Of a stretch of DNA of 64,000 bases, positions 57,290-64,000 are shown piece by piece. The stretch covers positions 620,001-684,000 of the forward strand of contig NZ_JAHYCA010000002.1 of assembly GCF_019430905.1 (NCBI RefSeq). The letters run 5' to 3'. The notes below the pieces were generated by a model. It did no database searches. It was not told where the DNA came from and saw only the letters and a list, made by a program, of their open reading frames with translations. The translations under genes and the position numbers were made by a program. Source of the stretch: Billgrantia antri (GTDB lineage Bacteria; Pseudomonadota; Gammaproteobacteria; Pseudomonadales; Halomonadaceae). How positions within the stretch are numbered: the stretch's first letter is position 1; every line of letters begins with the position of its first letter.

Positions 57290-58791
57290 GCCGGCTCCTC
57301 CGCTTGCTGGGGGGCTGGCTGATCCTGAGATGTATGACTGAGCGCGTCGCTGAGTACAGTCTTCAACTGGTCACGTAGCTCCTGGATCTCGGCCTGTTGG
57401 CGAGCGTATTGCGCGAGCAGCTCTTCCGGGTCGTGGCTGACCTGCTCTTCCTGCCAAGGGTTCTTGATGTCCAGGTTGTAGTTGCGTGCCTTGATCTCGT
57501 CGATACCGACCTTCCAGGCCTGCTCGGTTTCCTGGCGGCTGGCAAAGCCATCAGCCTCGTCGCCCCACCAGTCGATCTCGGTGGTGAACTCCTCGACGCG
57601 CATGGGCTTGGTCTTGCTGTAGTTCTTGTAGCCCTCGGGGTAGGGGTGCTCGTAGTACCACACCTGTTCGGTCGGCTGGCCCTTGGTAAAGAACAGCAGG
57701 TTGGTCTTGATACCGGTGTAGGGGTTGAACACGCCGTTGGGCAGGCGAACGATGGTGTGCAGGTTGCACTCGCTGAGCAGCTTTTCTTTGAGGCGCGTCT
57801 TCATGCCCTCGCCGAACAGGAAACCATCCGGCAGCACCACGGCGGCGCGGCCATCCTGCTTCAGCAGACGAATGAACAACGCCATGAACAGGTCGGCGGT
57901 CTCACGGGTGCGGAATTCCGCCGGGAAGTTGTTCTCGATGCCGTCTTCCTCGGTTCCGCCGAACGGCGGGTTGGCGACGATCACATCGACTCGCTCATTC
58001 GGGCCCCAGTCCCGGTAGGGACGGTTCAGGGTGTTGTCGTGACGAATTTGGCTGGGGACCTCGATGCCATGCAGGATCATGTTGGTGGTGGCCAGCAGGT
58101 GCGGCAGCGGTTTCTTCTCCCAGCCGTAGATGCTGTGTTGCAGCGTCTGCTCGTCGGCGGGCGTCTGCACATAATGTTTACGCTTGTGCTCGATAGCGCA
58201 GGTGAGGAAGCCGCCGGTGCCGCAGGCCGGGTCCATCACGCTCTCGGCAAGCTTGGGATCGACGCGGTTGACCATGAACTCGGTCACGGCGCGCGGCGTG
58301 TAGAACTCACCGGCATTACCGGCGCTTTGCAGGTCCTTGAGGATCTGCTCGTACATCTCGCCGAAGGCGTGACGCTGCTGAGAGGCGTTGAAGTCGATGC
58401 CTTCCTGAATGCGGTTGATCACCTGGCGCAGCAGATGGCCGGACTTCATGTAGTTGTAGGCATCCTCGAACACGCTGCGGATGACGGCGGCGCGGGCGTC
58501 GCCGCCGGCATCCAGCTGTTGCAGTCCGGGAAAGAGGGTGTTGTCGATGAAGCTCTTCAGGCCCTCGCCAGTCAGCCCCTCCGGGTCGGCGGCCCAGCTG
58601 CTCCAGCGCAATTGCTCGGGGATGGGGCTGACGTAGTCGTCGTAGTCCAGCTCCCATTCCTGTTCGCGGTCATCGTAGATCTTCAGAAACAGCATCCAGA
58701 CCAGCTGGCCGATGCGCTGGGCGTCGCCGTCGACGCCGACGTCCTTGCGCATGATGTCCTGGATGCTCTTGATGGTGGTGCTGATGCTCAT
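57286..58791 (-). CDS. hsdM: Type I restriction-modification methyltransferase HsdM
   Basis: A 501-residue adenine-N6 methyltransferase. An N-terminal helical domain is followed by motif I DPACGTGGF (187-195) and catalytic NPPFGG (274-279). The C-terminus contacts HsdS and HsdR. It overlaps hsdS by four bases and lies 79 bases after hsdR. It works as M2S, or R2M2S for cleavage. Confidence 0.96.
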   Translation of the reverse strand: MSISTTIKSIQDIMRKDVGVDGDAQRIGQLVWMLFLKIYDDREQEWELDYDDYVSPIPEQLRWSSWAADPEGLTGEGLKSFIDNTLFPGLQQLDAGGDARAAVIRSVFEDAYNYMKSGHLLRQVINRIQEGIDFNASQQRHAFGEMYEQILKDLQSAGNAGEFYTPRAVTEFMVNRVDPKLAESVMDPACGTGGFLTCAIEHKRKHYVQTPADEQTLQHSIYGWEKKPLPHLLATTNMILHGIEVPSQIRHDNTLNRPYRDWGPNERVDVIVANPPFGGTEEDGIENNFPAEFRTRETADLFMALFIRLLKQDGRAAVVLPDGFLFGEGMKTRLKEKLLSECNLHTIVRLPNGVFNPYTGIKTNLLFFTKGQPTEQVWYYEHPYPEGYKNYSKTKPMRVEEFTTEIDWWGDEADGFASRQETEQAWKVGIDEIKARNYNLDIKNPWQEEQVSHDPEELLAQYARQQAEIQELRDQLKTVLSDALSHTSQDQPAPQQAEEPA

Positions 58792-58870
58792 GGGAATCTC
58801 GTCTCGATAACCGAAAGCGCGCCGGTGTGGCTGCCGGCGCGCAGAATGCGACGTATTGTACCTAGCTGTG

Positions 58871-61309
58871 TCAGCCGGCTGTAGCGGCGTCGTCGTAGAG
58901 CGTTTCCTCGAGGGCTCTCACGGCCTCGCGATAGCCGGCCTTGCCGCCGAAGGCCTTGGCGAGCTCCACGGGGGTACCGAGCTGGTCCAGCGGTGCCAGT
59001 TTCAATACCTTGGTGTCCTCGATGGTGGCCACGCCGTTGTCGGCGTACTTGTCGAGCAGGGCGTCCAGCACGGCGCGGGCCTGGCCTTCATAGCGAGTGA
59101 AATAGTCCGACTGGCGGGCCTTGGCCGCGCGCTGGCGACGGGTGAGTGCAGGCTGGCCGTAGACGATGTGTACGATGGCATCGAAGGGGTCCGGTGTATC
59201 GCCGAGTGTCTTCTCGACCTCGCTGGTGAGTTCTTCCCAGAACACGCCTTGTTCGGCCAGCTCATCCAACACGGCCTGCTTGCGGTCGCTGGCCTCCCAA
59301 CGGCGCAGGAAGTCCTTCAGGGTGGCGTAGTGGGCGCGTACCGTCTCGCGGGTGTAGTCGGTCAGCTCTTCGGTGATCAGCTTGCCGTCCGGCCCCAGGT
59401 ACTGCACGCGCCGGCCGATGACCGCCACGGTGACGTCATCGACGACGTATCGCTTGGGCGGCTCGCCGATGCCGCCGTCTTCGTCATCCACCCAGCCCCC
59501 TTCGGGGGGCAAGGCGGGATCGTTCGGTGACTCGTCGTCGGGGGATGCGCCGTCTTCGTCAGCGGGCGCGTTTCCATCGCCGCTGTCCTCGGCTTCATCG
59601 TCGTCGTCCGGTAGTAGCGGGTCGCCTTCGCCAGGTACGTAGACCTTTTCTGGTTCGCCATCGAAGGCAGGGTCGGCGAAAAGCTCCGTGGCCTTGCGGA
59701 AGTCCAGAATCGTGAACCAGAACTTATTGTGCTCTGCGTCAATCCGCGTGCCGCGTCCGATGATCTGCTTGAACTCGGTCATCGACTGGATGCGCTGGTC
59801 GAGCACGATCAGCTTGCAGGTCTTGGCGTCGACGCCGGTGGTCATCAGCTTGCTGGTGACGGCGATGACGGGGTAGGGCTCTTCGGGGTCGATGAAGTGG
59901 TCGAGCTCGGCCTTCCCCTCGAGCTCGTCGCCGGTGATGCGCATCACGTACTTGCGGTTCTTGGCCACGTGTTGAGGGTTGAGATTGACCAACGCCTGGC
60001 GCATCCGCTCGGCGTGGTCGATGTTCTCGCAGAAGACGATGGTCTTCTGCATCGGGTCGGTCTGGGTCAGATAATCGGTGACGGTTCGAGCTACCAGCTC
60101 GGTGCGTTGCGTCAGGATCAGGTGACGGTCAAAGTCGCGCTGGTTGTAGATACGATCCTCGATCACCTCGCCGTGGATGTCGGTCTGGCCGTCGCTGGGG
60201 CGCCATCCCTGCAGGTCACGGTCCAGGTCGACCCGAATCACCTTGTAGGGCGCCAGGTAGCCGTCGTCGATGCCCTGTTTGAGCGAGTAGGTGTAGATGG
60301 GCTCGCCGAAGTAGTGGATGTTGGAAACCTCGGTGGTCTCCTTGGGCGTCGCAGTCAGCCCGATATGGGTGGCCCCGCTGAAGTAGTCCAGGATGGCGCG
60401 CCAGGCGGAGTCTTCGGCGGCGCTGCCGCGGTGGCATTCGTCGATGACGACCAGGTCGAAGAAGTCCGGACTGAACTGCTTGTAGATGTTCTTTTCTTCC
60501 TCGCTGCCGGTGACGGCCTGATACAGCGAGAGGTAGATCTCGTGCGACTTCTCGATCTGGCGCTTGGAGATCTTGGTCATGGCCGCGCCGAAGGGCTTGA
60601 AGTCGCCGCTCTTAGTCTGGTCGACGAGTACGTTACGATCGGCCAGAAACAGGATGCGCTGCTTGCGGCCGGCTTTCCACAGTCGCCAGATCAGCTGGAA
60701 AGCGGTGTAGGTCTTGCCGGTGCCGGTGGCCATCACCAGCAGCAGGCGATCCTGCCCTTTGGCGATGGCTTCGACCGTGCGATTGACCGCGACCATCTGG
60801 TAGTAGCGGGGCGTGCGGCCGCTGCCGTCATCGTAGAAGGGCTGCTCGACGACCGGGCGTGTCTCTTCACTTAGGCCTTTCCAGCGGCGGTAGCCGTGCC
60901 AGAGCGCATCGGGCCCGGGGAGCTGATCGAGCGCCAGGTTGGTCTCGGCCTGATCGAAGACCAGGCGGTGGGGGTCGCTGAACAGGAAGCCGCTGCCGTT
61001 GGAGCTAATGGCGAAGGGGACATCGAGCTTCTCCGCGTAGGCCTGGGCCTGCTGCATGCCATGGCCCAGGCTGTGGCTGGCGTCCTTGGCCTCGATGACG
61101 GCGATGGGCTGGTTCTTCTGGAAAGACAGCACGTAATCCGCCCGACGCGGGTGAGCCCGGTGGTGCATGCGGCCGCGTACCATGATTCGGCCATCGCTAA
61201 CCGGGAACTCTTCGCGTACCTGGGTGTGGATGTTCCAGCCCGCCCGCTCGATAGCGGGGGTGATGAACTTGGTGCAGATGTCCCGTTCGCTGAAAGCTTG
61301 CCTTGTCAT
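58871..61309 (-). CDS. hsdR: Type I restriction endonuclease subunit HsdR
   Basis: An 812-residue translocase-nuclease. The N-terminal nuclease core has ADYVLSF and an acidic-x-lysine pair in IAVIEAKD. Motor motifs are LLLVMATGTGKTYTAF, VVIDECHRGS and IGLTATPKET, with IVFCENIDHAERM and IIGRGTRID later. An acidic low-complexity insert (EDSGDGNAPADEDGASPDD) lies before the C-terminal part. Length fits the shorter R-subunit group. It is the first gene of the hsdR-M-S-abi operon; a weak GGAAG precedes the ATG. Confidence 0.95.
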   Translation of the reverse strand: MTRQAFSERDICTKFITPAIERAGWNIHTQVREEFPVSDGRIMVRGRMHHRAHPRRADYVLSFQKNQPIAVIEAKDASHSLGHGMQQAQAYAEKLDVPFAISSNGSGFLFSDPHRLVFDQAETNLALDQLPGPDALWHGYRRWKGLSEETRPVVEQPFYDDGSGRTPRYYQMVAVNRTVEAIAKGQDRLLLVMATGTGKTYTAFQLIWRLWKAGRKQRILFLADRNVLVDQTKSGDFKPFGAAMTKISKRQIEKSHEIYLSLYQAVTGSEEEKNIYKQFSPDFFDLVVIDECHRGSAAEDSAWRAILDYFSGATHIGLTATPKETTEVSNIHYFGEPIYTYSLKQGIDDGYLAPYKVIRVDLDRDLQGWRPSDGQTDIHGEVIEDRIYNQRDFDRHLILTQRTELVARTVTDYLTQTDPMQKTIVFCENIDHAERMRQALVNLNPQHVAKNRKYVMRITGDELEGKAELDHFIDPEEPYPVIAVTSKLMTTGVDAKTCKLIVLDQRIQSMTEFKQIIGRGTRIDAEHNKFWFTILDFRKATELFADPAFDGEPEKVYVPGEGDPLLPDDDDEAEDSGDGNAPADEDGASPDDESPNDPALPPEGGWVDDEDGGIGEPPKRYVVDDVTVAVIGRRVQYLGPDGKLITEELTDYTRETVRAHYATLKDFLRRWEASDRKQAVLDELAEQGVFWEELTSEVEKTLGDTPDPFDAIVHIVYGQPALTRRQRAAKARQSDYFTRYEGQARAVLDALLDKYADNGVATIEDTKVLKLAPLDQLGTPVELAKAFGGKAGYREAVRALEETLYDDAATAG

Positions 61310-61395
61310 AGCTGCTTCCCTGCTGCGTCTTATAGATTAGTTTTTCACTCTTTCCGCTAGCTTACGTGAAGTTGAGCAGATACGCATGCGGGCGA

Positions 61396-61542
61396 GGAAA
61401 GGGGCCGGCAAGCCTCAAGCCTCACGATTCTGAGAAGCAGCGCCTGGCTGGGGTCATCAACCGGCTCAATGATCTCCATGGCGCCGAGGTCAGCGACGAT
61501 AACAAGCTGCTTTTCAGGAAAATTATCCAGCATCAGGTTTAA
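61396..61542 (+). pseudogene. HsdR-like C-terminal remnant
   Basis: A short frame ending at 61542 reads HDSEKQRLAGVINRLNDLHG followed by AEVSDDNKLLF, the style of the C-terminal end of another type I R subunit. There is no start, ribosome site or upstream homologous part. It is probably the tail left from an earlier restriction locus here, on the opposite strand to the intact hsdR. Confidence 0.45.
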
Positions 61543-61583
61543 AATCTATAGATAAAACGGCTTTTTATGGCGATTTTAGGCTT

Positions 61584-61611
61584 GAAGATAAACCGGTATG
61601 GTTTATTCTTC
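61584..61611. promoter_or_regulatory. Inverted repeat upstream of the abiE genes
   Basis: GAAGATAAACC, five-base spacer, GGTTTATTCTTC (one extra base in the right arm). ATAAACC appears again at the GTG start. AbiEi antitoxins repress their own promoter by binding inverted repeats, so this is a likely operator. Confidence 0.6.
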
Positions 61612-61645
61612 ACTTTGAAGACGGAATTTAAGGCCGCTTTTATAC

Positions 61646-62422
61646 GTGAAAATAAACCAGTTGCTGCACAAGATACCGTATGGCGCCGTCGTGACGACCG
61701 CCTGGCTGGCGTCACACGGCGTCACCTCGGATCAGGCGCGTAAGCTGGCCGGCAGTGGCTGGCTGCAACGCGTGGGGCACGGCGCCTACTGCCAGGCGGG
61801 GGAGCCTCTTACCTGGGAGAGCGCTGTCTTCGCTCTGCAGACGAGCGACGACACGGGCTTACCACCGCTTTGGCCGGGTGGCCAGACGGCTCTGGCACTG
61901 CATGGCTTTGCCCACTACCTGCCCATGGGGGAGAGCACGACGCACCTGTATGGCAAGGATGCCGCTCGGCTGCCCCGGTGGTTGAATGATGCCGAGTGGG
62001 CAGGGCGGATGGTGCTCCACTCTGAAAAGGGCCTTCCAGCGCAGCTTCCCGGCAGCTTCACGGACTACGCGCCGGATGGCAGGGCCTTTAGCTTGCAGGT
62101 ATCGACCCCAGAGCGAGCCGTCCTGGAGTGGATCGCCGTGACGCCGAATGAGCTGCTGTTCAGCAGTGAGCTGGTGGACACCTTCGGTGGGCTCAATACG
62201 CTGCGTCCGCGACGGTTGCAGGCATTGCTGGAGGGATGCCGTTCGGTGAGAACCAAGCGGGCCTTCCTGGTGCTGGCTCGCCACGCCGGGCATGCCTGGT
62301 ACGGTCGTCTGGAACCACGTCGACTGGATCTCGGCAAAGGCAAGCGGCAGCTCTGCCAGGGCGGCAAGCTGGACAGAGAATATCAGGTCACGGTGCCGGA
62401 GGCGTTCCTGCATGCCGATTGA
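61646..62422 (+). CDS. abiEi: AbiEi-type antitoxin
   Basis: A 258-residue type IV antitoxin. The N-terminal winged helix (GAVVTTAWLASHGVTSDQARKL, about 13-34) is followed by the AbiEi domain (WPGGQTALALHG, STPERAVLEWI). It starts with GTG. In known pairs it represses its promoter and counteracts AbiEii without direct contact. The abiEii start overlaps its end by 11 bases. Confidence 0.88.
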   Translation: MKINQLLHKIPYGAVVTTAWLASHGVTSDQARKLAGSGWLQRVGHGAYCQAGEPLTWESAVFALQTSDDTGLPPLWPGGQTALALHGFAHYLPMGESTTHLYGKDAARLPRWLNDAEWAGRMVLHSEKGLPAQLPGSFTDYAPDGRAFSLQVSTPERAVLEWIAVTPNELLFSSELVDTFGGLNTLRPRRLQALLEGCRSVRTKRAFLVLARHAGHAWYGRLEPRRLDLGKGKRQLCQGGKLDREYQVTVPEAFLHAD

Positions 62423-62771
62423 AGCTCACTGCCACGAACAGGTCAGGCTGCTGGTCTCGCTGCTGCCGCTTCTCAATGACGAGCCGTGCTTCGCCCTGAA
62501 GGGCGGTACGGCCATCAACCTCTTCGTGCAGCCATTACCCCGCCTTTCGGTCGACATCGACTTGGCCTACCTGCCGCTGGAGCCCCGTGACGAGGCCCTG
62601 CGACGCTGTCGTGAGGCTTTACAGCGGCTGTCGCAGGCCATCAGTACCCGACTGTCAGATGTGCGGGCCGAGCTTCAGGACAATCGCCGAGATGAGCTGA
62701 GGATCCTGGTGCGCCGAAGGCGTAGTCAGGTAAAGGTGGATATAGGTACGCTTTCGATTAGTATTCATTGA
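62412..62771 (+). pseudogene. abiEii: Truncated AbiEii nucleotidyltransferase toxin
   Basis: Only 119 residues, while AbiEii proteins usually have about 300. The nucleotidyltransferase core is present: GG at 31-32 (LKGGTAINLF) and D48-x-D50 (VDIDLAY), with a final KVDIGTL. The rest of the protein is missing, replaced by AT-rich sequence of other origin, so the toxin is probably inactive or altered. The 11-base overlap with abiEi is normal for the pair. A short active form cannot be excluded. Confidence 0.78.
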
Positions 62772-62995
62772 TTAGAGAAATTGCGCTTCCTGACACTAAT
62801 GCTAATGTATCGGTCATTGAGGTCAATGCCACAAAAACGAGCATAACAGAGTGGAGCGAAAGGCCTGGAACCCATGCTGTAAAGGGTTCAGGCCTTGAGT
62901 TACAGCTGCTGAGTGAATCACTTTGCTTGGGGGCGTAGTTCACTGCTTGGTGGTTTTATTTGCTTAGGAAACCTAATAAATAAAAGAGCAAATCT
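62772..62995. other. Junction region with a bulged stem-loop
   Basis: No gene seen. An inverted repeat at 62860-62873/62884-62896 (AAGGCCTGGAACCC against GGGTTCAGGCCTT, one bulge) stands where the island ends. It could be a recombination scar, an insertion-sequence remnant or a terminator. Confidence 0.45.
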
Positions 62996-64000
62996 TCAGT
63001 TCGCTTGGATGCCCCTTTCAGACGATGAGGGATTAGGTTCGATATTTTCAGTTGTACGCCAGATGGCGATGTTGGCGTAGCCGTAGAAGATGGAAATTGC
63101 AATGACCAGCATGTGATACCACAGGAACGGCAAGTATCCGAGAGTGGAAACCCCCAAGGTCGTTGCCATGAACACACCGCCATCTGTCCAAGGCACCATC
63201 GGTGTAGTAATAGTACCCCCAGCCTCGGCATTGCGTGACAGTACTCGGCGGTCAACGCCTTGATCGTCGTAATTTTTTTCAGTAATGGTGCTAGCGGTAA
63301 TCAGAGACACATAGGCCGCGCCACCGAAGAAATTTCCAAAGAAGCCACCAAGCATGGTTGAGATGGTCAACCGTCCGGGGTTATTGGCCCAGCGCAGGAA
63401 GCCGTTGCTGATGGCTTTCAGAATTCCGACTCGCTCCATCAGACCGCCGAGGCCGAGAGCAAACAGTATCAGGGCTACAACGCCGAGCATGGACTCGATA
63501 CCCCCCCGATTGAGAAGGGTGTTAAGAAACTCCACGTTCGATTGCATAGCGTTGCCTACATAGGCGATCCGTATGGCCTCGACAGGGCTGACCCCCTGTG
63601 CCATCCAGGCACAGATGCTGCCAAGCACCGCACCAAAGGTTATGACGGGAATGGCGGGAAAGCGACGAGTCAGAAGCCCGATTACGATAACTGCCGGCAG
63701 GAGAAGCCAAAGGCTGATAGTGAAGTGGCTTTCCAGTGCTTGCATGGCAATAGTCGTGCGAGAGGTGTCGACACTACCGCTGATGTAAAAAAATCCAACA
63801 ACAATGAACAGAACCGAAGCGATCAGGATTGCCGGTGCGCTAACCAACGACATCGAGCGAATATGATCGATGAGATTGACCTTGCATAGCGATGCCGTCA
63901 TGACTGTCGTATCGGAAAGCGGAGACATCTTGTCGCCGACATAAGCGCCGGAGATGACTGCGCCGGCTACCAGCGGGAGAGGAATGCCGAAGCTGTGGCC
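62996..64000 (-). CDS. nhaC: NhaC-type Na+/H+ antiporter (5' end outside window)
   Basis: About 335 C-terminal residues are visible; the frame stays open to the right edge. It is strongly hydrophobic with NhaC-family blocks such as ISGAYVGDKMSPLSDTTVM, NRGGIESMLGVVALILFALG and AGGTITTPMVPWTDGGVF. NhaC proteins exchange sodium for protons, or carry malate-lactate in some relatives. It reads toward the island and marks the return of core-type sequence. Regulatory sequence lies outside the window. Confidence 0.88.
   Translation of the reverse strand, partial: GHSFGIPLPLVAGAVISGAYVGDKMSPLSDTTVMTASLCKVNLIDHIRSMSLVSAPAILIASVLFIVVGFFYISGSVDTSRTTIAMQALESHFTISLWLLLPAVIVIGLLTRRFPAIPVITFGAVLGSICAWMAQGVSPVEAIRIAYVGNAMQSNVEFLNTLLNRGGIESMLGVVALILFALGLGGLMERVGILKAISNGFLRWANNPGRLTISTMLGGFFGNFFGGAAYVSLITASTITEKNYDDQGVDRRVLSRNAEAGGTITTPMVPWTDGGVFMATTLGVSTLGYLPFLWYHMLVIAISIFYGYANIAIWRTTENIEPNPSSSERGIQAN

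Noticed and set aside
57397..58884. A 495-codon open frame opposite hsdM
   Set aside because: High-GC shadow of a clearly identified methyltransferase; no family features or ribosome site.

Overview
The window looks like a chromosome segment of a Halomonas-type gammaproteobacterium. The core genes are GC-rich, and they include a BCCT compatible-solute transporter, polyamine-type and branched-chain-type ABC importers, glutathione-dependent formaldehyde oxidation, acidic secreted proteins and an NhaC-type antiporter. This assignment rests on gene content and protein style only; no database was consulted.

Bases 1-29.6 kb are ordinary core chromosome. In order they hold: the end of a LivJ/LivH/LivM-type importer; a LysR regulator divergent from frmA-frmB; mtgA; an EamA exporter; a DUF4168 protein; a CBS/DUF294 nucleotidyltransferase paired with a DnaQ-like exonuclease; a GAF-GGDEF-EAL protein; a BCCT carrier and a universal stress protein; a complete PotABCD-like operon; two acidic or repetitive envelope proteins; an NtrC-type two-component pair; a PQQ-type sugar dehydrogenase; an AEC carrier; an exporter-type ABC protein; and a YceI-like protein.

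At 29616-29692 lies a tRNA with anticodon CAT, most like tRNA-Ile2. Its last 46 bases are repeated exactly at 52991-53036. The two copies bound a 23.4-kb integrated mobilizable element. Its parts, left to right, are: a tyrosine integrase; a low-GC cargo with an HD-domain dGTPase overlapping a small protein that resembles an archaeo-eukaryotic primase; an integrase remnant; two unknown genes, one of them a membrane protein; a plasmid-like replication region (20-bp repeats, HTH/DnaT-like protein, lambda-P-like protein); an RP4-type oriT with traJ and the traI relaxase; a leftover trbJKL cluster in which trbJ carries a nonsense codon; and a four-gene cluster built around a type III restriction-modification pair plus a PLD/SNF2-like helicase and a DUF4391 protein. 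A palindrome, TTTTAGCNGCTAAAA, occurs three times near replication and transfer genes and may be a shared operator.

Directly beyond the element, at 53.3-62.8 kb, is a second defence cluster. A leftward operon hsdR-hsdM-hsdS is translationally coupled to an Abi_2/HEPN protein and followed by a PD-(D/E)XK nuclease. It is followed by an HsdR-like remnant and an AbiEi-AbiEii pair whose toxin is cut to 119 residues. The window ends inside a leftward nhaC-type gene. The tRNA locus thus appears to be a hotspot where several anti-invader systems have accumulated. The strongest candidate for something undescribed is the dGTPase/primase-like pair; the next is the HEPN protein locked into the type I operon.
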